Below, one piece after another: positions 23,137 through 32,324 of a DNA stretch of 32,324 nucleotides. Under the pieces are notes generated by a model that did no database searches, was not told where the DNA came from, and worked only from the letters and a program-made list of their open reading frames with translations. The stretch is from Tritrichomonas musculus. Taxonomy: Eukaryota > Parabasalia > Tritrichomonadida > Tritrichomonadidae. The stretch spans positions 1 through 32,324 of the forward strand of contig JAPFFF010000193.1 in assembly GCA_039105265.1 (NCBI GenBank), read 5' to 3'. A program made the position numbers and the translations under genes. Positions within the stretch are counted from its first letter, which is position 1. Each line of letters begins with the position of its first letter.

Positions 23137-26100
23137 ACAATTCAGCCAAGGAACAATTCAGCCAAGAAACAACTCAGCCAAGGAACAATTCAGCCAAGAA
23201 ACAACTCAGCCAAGGAACAATTCAGCCAAGAAACAACTCAGCCAAGGAACAACTTACCCAAGAAACAACTCAGCCAAGGAACAACTTAGCAAAGAAACAT
23301 CTCAGCCAAGAAACAACTCAGCCAAGGAACAACTCAGCCAAGGAACAACTTAGCAAAGAAACATCTCAGCCAAGAAATAACTCAGCCAAGGAACAATTCA
23401 GCCAAGAAACAACTCAGCCAAGGAACAACTTACCCAAGAAACAACTCAGCCAAGGAACAACTCAGCCAAGGAACAACTTACCCAAGAAACAACTCAGCCA
23501 AGGAACAATTCAGCCAAGAAACAACTCAGCCAAGAAACAACTCAGCCAAGAAACAACTCAGCCAAGGAACAACTTACCCAAGAAACAACTCAGCCAAGGA
23601 ACAACTTAGCAAAGAAACATCTCAGCCAAGAAACAACTCAGCCAAGGAACAACTCAGCCAAGGAACAACTCAGCCAAGAAACAACTCAGCCAAGGAACAA
23701 CTTACCCAAGAAACAACTCAGCCAAGGAACAACTTAGCAAAGAAACATCTCAGCCAAGAAACAACTCAGCCAAGGAACAACTCAGCCAAGGAACAACTTA
23801 CCCAAGAAACAACTCAGCCAAGGAACAACTTACCCAAGAAACAACTCAGCCAAGGAACAACTTAGCAAAGAAACATCTCAGCCAAGAAACAACTCAGCCA
23901 AGGAACAATTCAGCCAAGAAACAACTCAGCCAAGGAACAACTTACCCAAGAAACAACTCAGCCAAGAAACAACTTAGCAAAGAAACATCTCAGCCAAGAA
24001 ACAACTCAGCCAAGGAACAATTCAGCCAAGAAACAACTCAGCCAAGAAACAACTCAGCCAAGAAACAACTCAGCCAAGGAACAACTTACCCAAGAAACAA
24101 CTCAGCCAAGGAACAACTTAGCAAAGAAACATCTCAGCCAAGAAACAACTCAGCCAAGGAACAACTCAGCCAAGGAACAACTCAGCAAAGAAACAAATCA
24201 GCCAAGGAACAACTTACCCAAGAAACAACTCAGCCAAGGAACAACTTAGCAAAGAAACATCTCAGCCAAGAAACAACTCAGCCAAGGAACAACTTAGCAA
24301 AGAAACATCTCAGCCAAGAAACAACTCAGCCAAGGAACAATTCAGCCAAGGAACAATTCAGCCAAGAAACAACTCAGCCAAGAAACAACTCAGCCAAGGA
24401 ACAACTCAGCCAAGAAACAACTCAGCCAAGAAACAACTCAGCCAAGGAACAACTTACCCAAGAAACAACTCAGCCAAGGAACAACTTAGCAAAGAAACAA
24501 CTCAGCCAAGAAACAACTCAGCCAAGAAACAACTCAGCCAAGGAACAACTTACCCAAGAAACAACTCAGCCAAGGAACAACTTACCCAAGAAACAACTCA
24601 GCCAAGGAACAACTTAGCAAAGAAACATCTCAGCCAAGAAACAACTCAGCCAAGGAACAATTCAGCCAAGAAACAACTCAGCCAAGAAACAACTCAGCCA
24701 AGGAACAACTTACCCAAGAAACAACTCAGCCAAGGAACAACTTAGCAAAGAAACATCTCAGCCAAGAAACAACTCAGCCAAGGAACAATTCAGCCAAGAA
24801 ACAACTCAGCCAAGAAACAACTCAGCCAAGAAACAACTCAGCCAAGGAACAACTTACCCAAGAAACAACTCAGCCAAGGAACAACTTAGCAAAGAAACAT
24901 CTCAGCCAAGAAACAACTCAGCCAAGGAACAACTCAGCCAAGGAACAACTCAGCAAAGAAACAAATCAGCCAAGGAACAACTTACCCAAGAAACAACTCA
25001 GCCAAGGAACAACTTAGCAAAGAAACATCTCAGCCAAGAAACAACTCAGCCAAGGAACAATTCAGCCAAGGAACAATTCAGCCAAGAAACAACTCAGCCA
25101 AGAAACAACTCAGCCAAGGAACAACTCAGCCAAGAAACAACTCAGCCAAGAAACAACTCAGCCAAGGAACAACTTACCCAAGAAACAACTCAGCCAAGGA
25201 ACAACTTAGCAAAGAAACATCTCAGCCAAGAAACAACTCAGCCAAGGAACAACTCAGCCAAGGAACAACTTACCCAAGAAACAACTCAGCCAAGGAACAA
25301 CTTACCCAAGAAACAACTCAGCCAAGGAACAACTTAGCAAAGAAACATCTCAGCCAAGAAACAACTCAGCCAAGGAACAATTCAGCCAAGAAACAACTCA
25401 GCCAAGAAACAACTCAGCCAAGGAACAACTTACCCAAGAAACAACTCAGCCAAGGAACAACTCAGCCAAGGAACAACTTACCCAAGAAACAACTCAGCCA
25501 AGGAACAACTTAGCAAAGAAACATCTCAGCCAAGAAACAACTCAGCCAAGGAACAACTCAGCCAAGGAACAACTTACCCAAGAAACAACTCAGCCAAGGA
25601 ACAACTTACCCAAGAAACAACTCAGCCAAGGAACAACTTAGCAAAGAAACATCTCAGCCAAGAAACAACTCAGCCAAGGAACAACTCAGCCAAGAAACAA
25701 CTCAGCCAAGAAACAACTCAGCCAAGGAACAACTTACCCAAGAAACAACTCAGCCAAGGAACAACTTAGCAAAGAAACATCTCAGCCAAGAAACAACTCA
25801 GCCAAGAAACAACTCAGCCAAGGAACAACTTACCCAAGAAACAACTCAGCCAAGGAACAACTTAGCAAAGAAACATCTCAGCCAAGAAACAACTCAGCCA
25901 AGGAACAACTCAGCCAAGGAACAACTCAGCCAAGAAACAACTCAGCCAAGGAACAACTTACCCAAGAAACAACTCAGCCAAGGAACAACTTAGCAAAGAA
26001 ACATCTCAGCCAAGAAACAACTCAGCCAAGGAACAACTCAGCCAAGGAACAACTTACCCAAGAAACAACTCAGCCAAGGAACAACTTACCCAAGAAACAA

Positions 26101-28080
26101 CTCAGCCAAGGAACAACTCAGCCAAGGAACAACTTACCCAAGAAACAACTCAGCCAAGGAACAATTCAGCCAAGAAACAACTCAGCCAAGAAACAACTCA
26201 GCCAAGAAACAACTCAGCCAAGGAACAACTTACCCAAGAAACAACTCAGCCAAGGAACAACTTAGCAAAGAAACATCTCAGCCAAGAAACAACTCAGCCA
26301 AGGAACAACTCAGCCAAGGAACAACTCAGCCAAGAAACAACTCAGCCAAGGAACAACTTACCCAAGAAACAACTCAGCCAAGGAACAACTTAGCAAAGAA
26401 ACATCTCAGCCAAGAAACAACTCAGCCAAGGAACAACTCAGCCAAGGAACAACTTACCCAAGAAACAACTCAGCCAAGGAACAACTTACCCAAGAAACAA
26501 CTCAGCCAAGGAACAACTTAGCAAAGAAACATCTCAGCCAAGAAACAACTCAGCCAAGGAACAATTCAGCCAAGAAACAACTCAGCCAAGGAACAACTTA
26601 CCCAAGAAACAACTCAGCCAAGAAACAACTTAGCAAAGAAACATCTCAGCCAAGAAACAACTCAGCCAAGGAACAATTCAGCCAAGAAACAACTCAGCCA
26701 AGAAACAACTCAGCCAAGAAACAACTCAGCCAAGGAACAACTTACCCAAGAAACAACTCAGCCAAGGAACAACTTAGCAAAGAAACATCTCAGCCAAGAA
26801 ACAACTCAGCCAAGGAACAACTCAGCCAAGGAACAACTCAGCAAAGAAACAAATCAGCCAAGGAACAACTTACCCAAGAAACAACTCAGCCAAGGAACAA
26901 CTTAGCAAAGAAACATCTCAGCCAAGAAACAACTCAGCCAAGGAACAACTTAGCAAAGAAACATCTCAGCCAAGAAACAACTCAGCCAAGGAACAATTCA
27001 GCCAAGGAACAATTCAGCCAAGAAACAACTCAGCCAAGAAACAACTCAGCCAAGGAACAACTCAGCCAAGAAACAACTCAGCCAAGAAACAACTCAGCCA
27101 AGGAACAACTTACCCAAGAAACAACTCAGCCAAGGAACAACTTAGCAAAGAAACAACTCAGCCAAGAAACAACTCAGCCAAGAAACAACTCAGCCAAGGA
27201 ACAACTTACCCAAGAAACAACTCAGCCAAGGAACAACTTACCCAAGAAACAACTCAGCCAAGGAACAACTTAGCAAAGAAACATCTCAGCCAAGAAACAA
27301 CTCAGCCAAGGAACAATTCAGCCAAGAAACAACTCAGCCAAGAAACAACTCAGCCAAGGAACAACTTACCCAAGAAACAACTCAGCCAAGGAACAACTTA
27401 GCAAAGAAACATCTCAGCCAAGAAACAACTCAGCCAAGGAACAATTCAGCCAAGAAACAACTCAGCCAAGAAACAACTCAGCCAAGAAACAACTCAGCCA
27501 AGGAACAACTTACCCAAGAAACAACTCAGCCAAGGAACAACTTAGCAAAGAAACATCTCAGCCAAGAAACAACTCAGCCAAGGAACAACTCAGCCAAGGA
27601 ACAACTCAGCAAAGAAACAAATCAGCCAAGGAACAACTTACCCAAGAAACAACTCAGCCAAGGAACAACTTAGCAAAGAAACATCTCAGCCAAGAAACAA
27701 CTCAGCCAAGGAACAATTCAGCCAAGGAACAATTCAGCCAAGAAACAACTCAGCCAAGAAACAACTCAGCCAAGGAACAACTCAGCCAAGAAACAACTCA
27801 GCCAAGAAACAACTCAGCCAAGGAACAACTTACCCAAGAAACAACTCAGCCAAGGAACAACTTAGCAAAGAAACATCTCAGCCAAGAAACAACTCAGCCA
27901 AGGAACAACTCAGCCAAGGAACAACTTACCCAAGAAACAACTCAGCCAAGGAACAACTTACCCAAGAAACAACTCAGCCAAGGAACAACTTAGCAAAGAA
28001 ACATCTCAGCCAAGAAACAACTCAGCCAAGGAACAATTCAGCCAAGAAACAACTCAGCCAAGAAACAACTCAGCCAAGGA
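23137..28080 (+). repeat. Family I subarray, segment 6
   Basis: These 309 units of P-G-T-H words are in register with the rest of the left side. Up to about 25984 they match 7649-10768. The end, 27.4-28.08 kb, matches 0.9-1.6 kb with only single-base differences noticed. Y+X pairs lie near 24177, 24945, 26833 and 27601. A unit beginning ATAACT is near 23377. No gene or foreign insertion is seen. Confidence 0.85.
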
Positions 28081-28456
28081 AACAACTCAGCCAAGGAACA
28101 ACTACCCAAGAAACAACTCAGCCAAGGAACAACTTACAAAGAAAACTCAGCCAAGGAACAACTTACCCAAGAAACAACTCAGCCAAGGAACAACTTAGCA
28201 AAGAAACATCTCAGCCAAGAAACAACTCAGCCAAGGAACAACTCAGCCAAGGAACAACTTACAGCCAAGAAACAACTCAGCCAAGGAACAACTTCAGCCA
28301 AGAAACAACTCAGCCAAGAAACAACTCAGCCAAGGAACAACTTACCCAAGAAACAACTCAGCCAAGGAAGCAAAGAAACATCTCAGCCAAGAAACAACTC
28401 AGCCAAGAAACAACTCAGCCAAGGAACAACTTACCCAAGAAAAACTTACCCAAGAA
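28081..28456. other. Register-breaking junction in the array
   Basis: This is the only stretch found where the 16-bp phase is broken. Reading units in order: one extra A at 28081; units of 15 (28098-28112), 15 (28129-28143) and 14 bp (28144-28157); units of 18 (28254-28271) and 17 bp (28288-28304), which bring the phase back to normal at 28321; then a 9-bp remnant (28369-28377) and a 15-bp unit (28442-28456), leaving units starting at 9 mod 16 from 28457 to the end. All sequence within it is still array-derived. Many tiny indels packed in 376 bp, against none found elsewhere, suggest a low-accuracy consensus at a contig join or single-read bridge. A genuine mutation-prone breakpoint is the alternative. 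Confidence 0.85.
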
Positions 28457-31400
28457 ACAACTCAGCCAAGGAACAACTTAGCAAAGAAACATCTCAGCCA
28501 AGAAACAACTCAGCCAAGGAACAACTCAGCCAAGGAACAACTTACCCAAGAAACAACTCAGCCAAGGAACAACTTACCCAAGAAACAACTCAGCCAAGGA
28601 ACAACTTAGCAAAGAAACATCTCAGCCAAGAAACAACTCAGCCAAGGAACAATTCAGCCAAGAAACAACTCAGCCAAGAAACAACTCAGCCAAGGAACAA
28701 CTTACCCAAGAAACAACTCAGCCAAGGAACAACTCAGCCAAGGAACAACTTACCCAAGAAACAACTCAGCCAAGGAACAACTTAGCAAAGAAACATCTCA
28801 GCCAAGAAACAACTCAGCCAAGGAACAACTCAGCCAAGGAACAACTTACCCAAGAAACAACTCAGCCAAGGAACAACTTACCCAAGAAACAACTCAGCCA
28901 AGGAACAACTTAGCAAAGAAACATCTCAGCCAAGAAACAACTCAGCCAAGGAACAATTCAGCCAAGAAACAACTCAGCCAAGAAACAACTCAGCCAAGGA
29001 ACAACTTACCCAAGAAACAACTCAGCCAAGGAACAACTTAGCAAAGAAACATCTCAGCCAAGAAACAACTCAGCCAAGGAACAACTCAGCCAAGGAACAA
29101 CTTAGCAAAGAAACATCTCAGCCAAGAAATAACTCAGCCAAGGAACAATTCAGCCAAGAAACAACTCAGCCAAGGAACAACTTACCCAAGAAACAACTCA
29201 GCCAAGGAACAACTCAGCCAAGGAACAACTTACCCAAGAAACAACTCAGCCAAGGAACAATTCAGCCAAGAAACAACTCAGCCAAGAAACAACTCAGCCA
29301 AGAAACAACTCAGCCAAGGAACAACTTACCCAAGAAACAACTCAGCCAAGGAACAACTTAGCAAAGAAACATCTCAGCCAAGAAACAACTCAGCCAAGGA
29401 ACAACTCAGCCAAGGAACAACTCAGCCAAGAAACAACTCAGCCAAGGAACAACTTACCCAAGAAACAACTCAGCCAAGGAACAACTTAGCAAAGAAACAT
29501 CTCAGCCAAGAAACAACTCAGCCAAGGAACAACTCAGCCAAGGAACAACTTACCCAAGAAACAACTCAGCCAAGGAACAACTTACCCAAGAAACAACTCA
29601 GCCAAGGAACAACTTAGCAAAGAAACATCTCAGCCAAGAAACAACTCAGCCAAGGAACAATTCAGCCAAGAAACAACTCAGCCAAGGAACAACTTACCCA
29701 AGAAACAACTCAGCCAAGAAACAACTTAGCAAAGAAACATCTCAGCCAAGAAACAACTCAGCCAAGGAACAATTCAGCCAAGAAACAACTCAGCCAAGAA
29801 ACAACTCAGCCAAGAAACAACTCAGCCAAGGAACAACTTACCCAAGAAACAACTCAGCCAAGGAACAACTTAGCAAAGAAACATCTCAGCCAAGAAACAA
29901 CTCAGCCAAGGAACAACTCAGCCAAGGAACAACTCAGCAAAGAAACAAATCAGCCAAGGAACAACTTACCCAAGAAACAACTCAGCCAAGGAACAACTTA
30001 GCAAAGAAACATCTCAGCCAAGAAACAACTCAGCCAAGGAACAACTTAGCAAAGAAACATCTCAGCCAAGAAACAACTCAGCCAAGGAACAATTCAGCCA
30101 AGGAACAATTCAGCCAAGAAACAACTCAGCCAAGAAACAACTCAGCCAAGGAACAACTCAGCCAAGAAACAACTCAGCCAAGAAACAACTCAGCCAAGGA
30201 ACAACTTACCCAAGAAACAACTCAGCCAAGGAACAACTTAGCAAAGAAACAACTCAGCCAAGAAACAACTCAGCCAAGGAACAACTCAGCCAAGGAACAA
30301 CTTACCCAAGAAACAACTCAGCCAAGGAACAACTTACCCAAGAAACAACTCAGCCAAGGAACAACTTAGCAAAGAAACATCTCAGCCAAGAAACAACTCA
30401 GCCAAGGAACAATTCAGCCAAGAAACAACTCAGCCAAGAAACAACTCAGCCAAGGAACAACTTACCCAAGAAACAACTCAGCCAAGGAACAACTTAGCAA
30501 AGAAACATCTCAGCCAAGAAACAACTCAGCCAAGGAACAATTCAGCCAAGAAACAACTCAGCCAAGAAACAACTCAGCCAAGAAACAACTCAGCCAAGGA
30601 ACAACTTACCCAAGAAACAACTCAGCCAAGGAACAACTTAGCAAAGAAACATCTCAGCCAAGAAACAACTCAGCCAAGGAACAACTCAGCCAAGGAACAA
30701 CTCAGCAAAGAAACAAATCAGCCAAGGAACAACTTACCCAAGAAACAACTCAGCCAAGGAACAACTTAGCAAAGAAACATCTCAGCCAATAAACAACTCA
30801 GCCAAGGAACAATTCAGCCAAGGAACAATTCAGCCAAGAAACAACTCAGCCAAGAAACAACTCAGCCAAGGAACAACTCAGCCAAGAAACAACTCAGCCA
30901 AGAAACAACTCAGCCAAGGAACAACTTACCCAAGAAACAACTCAGCCAAGGAACAACTTAGCAAAGAAACATCTCAGCCAAGAAACAACTCAGCCAAGGA
31001 ACAACTCAGCCAAGGAACAACTTACCCAAGAAACAACTCAGCCAAGGAACAACTTACCCAAGAAACAACTCAGCCAAGGAACAACTTAGCAAAGAAACAT
31101 CTCAGCCAAGAAACAACTCAGCCAAGGAACAATTCAGCCAAGAAACAACTCAGCCAAGAAACAACTCAGCCAAGGAACAACTTACCCAAGAAACAACTCA
31201 GCCAAGGAACAACTCAGCCAAGGAACAACTTACCCAAGAAACAACTCAGCCAAGGAACAACTTAGCAAAGAAACATCTCAGCCAAGAAACAACTCAGCCA
31301 AGGAACAACTCAGCCAAGGAACAACTTACCCAAGAAACAACTCAGCCAAGGAACAACTTACCCAAGAAACAACTCAGCCAAGGAACAACTTAGCAAAGAA

Positions 31401-32324
31401 ACATCTCAGCCAAGAAACAACTCAGCCAAGGAACAACTCAGCCAAGGAACAACTTACCCAAGAAACAACTCAGCCAAGGAACAACTTAGCAAAGAAACAT
31501 CTCAGCCAAGAAACAACTCAGCCAAGGAACAACTCAGCCAAGGAACAACTCAGCCAAGAAACAACTCAGCCAAGGAACAACTTACCCAAGAAACAACTCA
31601 GCCAAGGAACAACTTAGCAAAGAAACATCTCAGCCAAGAAACAACTCAGCCAAGGAACAACTCAGCCAAGGAACAACTTACCCAAGAAACAACTCAGCCA
31701 AGGAACAACTTACCCAAGAAACAACTCAGCCAAGGAACAACTTAGCAAAGAAACATCTCAGCCAAGAAACAACTCAGCCAAGGAACAATTCAGCCAAGAA
31801 ACAACTCAGCCAAGAAACAACTCAGCCAAGGAACAACTTACCCAAGAAACAACTCAGCCAAGGAACAACTCAGCCAAGGAACAACTTACCCAAGAAACAA
31901 CTCAGCCAAGGAACAACTTAGCAAAGAAACATCTCAGCCAAGAAACAACTCAGCCAAGGAACAACTCAGCCAAGGAACAACTTACCCAAGAAACAACTCA
32001 GCCAAGGAACAACTTACCCAAGAAACAACTCAGCCAAGGAACAACTTAGCAAAGAAACATCTCAGCCAAGAAACAACTCAGCCAAGGAACAATTCAGCCA
32101 AGAAACAACTCAGCCAAGAAACAACTCAGCCAAGGAACAACTTACCCAAGAAACAACTCAGCCAAGGAACAACTTAGCAAAGAAACATCTCAGCCAAGAA
32201 ACAACTCAGCCAAGGAACAACTCAGCCAAGGAACAACTTACCCAAGAAACAACTCAGCCAAGGAACAACTTAGCAAAGAAACATCTCAGCCAAGAAACAA
32301 CTCAGCCAAGGAACAACTCAGCCA
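28457..32324 (+). repeat. Family I subarray, segment 7 (shifted 8 bp in phase)
   Basis: About 242 units of P-G-T-H words run to the window end, cut mid-unit at 32324. All starts checked equal 9 mod 16. About 29.04-30.24 kb matches 7.8-9.0 kb at an offset of 21,240 bp, and 29273-30632 matches 14273-15632 at 15,000 bp. Neither offset is a whole number of units because of the junction upstream. Local markers are a unit beginning ATAACT near 29129, Y+X pairs near 29929 and 30697, and a unique G-to-T at 30790 giving CCAATAAAC. No family II block and no gene is seen. Confidence 0.86.
29273..30632 (+). repeat. Second duplication, right copy (85 units)
   Basis: This is the partner of 14273-15632. 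Related versions also occur at about 8.0-9.0 and 23.5-24.5 kb, so this roughly 1-kb arrangement exists at least four times in the window. Two of those four are directly downstream of short family II blocks (2 and 5). Confidence 0.72.

Larger units (their letters stand above)
18497..25984 (+). repeat. Long-range duplication, right copy
   Basis: This is the partner of 3137-10768, with the same order of family II blocks (4 then 5, spaced 3,712 bp exactly as 1 and 2). Single-base differences noted are scattered: 7097/22457, 7554/23042, 4879/20239 and 8526/24014, where only the left copy has the ATG-creating T. Length differences are in whole units, which fits unequal exchange in a real array. A duplicated assembly path would be expected to be identical unless the two copies came from different haplotypes. 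Confidence 0.75.
1..32324 (+). repeat. Giant tandem array of a 16-bp unit (satellite/minisatellite)
   Basis: The full window is head-to-tail copies of ACAACTCAGCCAAGGA or close variants, about 2,020 units, with no spacer and no inverted copy. Substitutions fall at preferred unit positions: 1 (A to G or T), 4 (A to T), 5 (C to T or A), 7 (C to T), 9 (G to C), 11 (C to A), 14 (G to T or A) and 15 (G to A). Other positions are nearly fixed. The same combinations recur many times, so variants spread by copying of blocks, as in unequal exchange or gene conversion, and not by independent mutation. The consensus holds 7 A, 5 C, 3 G and 1 T, so the strands are strongly asymmetric and the plus strand can form little secondary structure. 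No flanking unique DNA is present, so both array ends lie outside the window. I do not recognise this unit as a named satellite family. Confidence 0.97.

Noticed and set aside
28081-28456. Inserted transposon or foreign sequence at the phase break
   Set aside because: Every piece can be read as a shortened or lengthened array unit; there are no terminal repeats or unrelated bases.
1-32324. CRISPR array
   Set aside because: Repeats are 16 bp with no spacers; all sequence is repeat.
1-32324. Telomeric repeat array
   Set aside because: The unit does not resemble known telomere motifs such as TTAGGG or TTAGG, and the hierarchical block structure is not typical of telomerase-made DNA.
1-32324. 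G-quadruplex or strong hairpin structure
   Set aside because: G runs on the minus strand reach only two to three bases, and the low T content of the plus strand leaves only 3-bp stems such as CTT/AAG around ACCC.
1-32324. NFI-type binding arrays from the GCCAA/TTGGC half-site in most units
   Set aside because: All units face the same way, so the palindromic TTGGC-N5-GCCAA site is never formed; half-sites alone are weak evidence.

Overview
The whole 32,324-base window is one uninterrupted tandem array of a 16-bp unit, consensus ACAACTCAGCCAAGGA, roughly 2,020 copies end to end, all in the same orientation. I see no unique sequence, no conventional gene, RNA gene, transposon or origin anywhere in it. 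An array this large of a short, diverged and hierarchically reorganised unit points to eukaryotic satellite or giant minisatellite DNA (heterochromatic, pericentromeric, subtelomeric or B-chromosome-like). Nothing in the sequence identifies the species or the chromosomal location.

The units are not random variants. They fall into a small set of recurring types, called here G (consensus, ends GGA), A (same, ends GAA), P (ACAACTTACCCAAGAA), T (ACAACTTAGCAAAGAA), H (ACATCTCAGCCAAGAA), F/f (ACAATTCAG, ends GAA/GGA), Y+X (ACAACTCAGCAAAGAA + ACAAATCAGCCAAGGA), and a second family with units starting GCAAC and units reading CAGCAAAGGA, CAGTAAAGGA or CCAATGA. These sort into two kinds of domain. Family I (P-G-T-H words, commonly 8 units = 128 bp) fills about 1-3296, 5633-7008, 7649-16288, 17985-18656, 20993-22368, 23137-28080 and 28457-32324. 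Family II occupies five blocks at 3297-5632, 7009-7648, 16289-17984, 18657-20992 and 22369-23136. All five share the same left border but stop at different right borders.

A third level of order is long-range duplication. About 3137-10768 corresponds to 18497-25984 at an offset of 15,360, then 15,488, then 15,216 bp, and 14273-15632 corresponds to 29273-30632 at an offset of 15,000 bp. Length differences between copies are whole units (8 or 17), the signature of unequal exchange. From base 1 to 28080 the unit register is kept at every point I checked (unit starts at positions equal to 1 mod 16). The only break found is 28081-28456, where about nine non-unit-length changes cluster in 376 bp and leave the register shifted by 8 bp.

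The long plus-strand open frames (up to 638 codons) are by-products: a 16-bp unit is read in all three frames as rotations of one 16-residue peptide. I do not regard them as genes. Unusual whole-window properties are an apparent absence of CpG, an extreme strand bias (consensus 7 A, 5 C, 3 G, 1 T), near absence of GT and TG on the plus strand, and a minus-strand stop codon in almost every unit.
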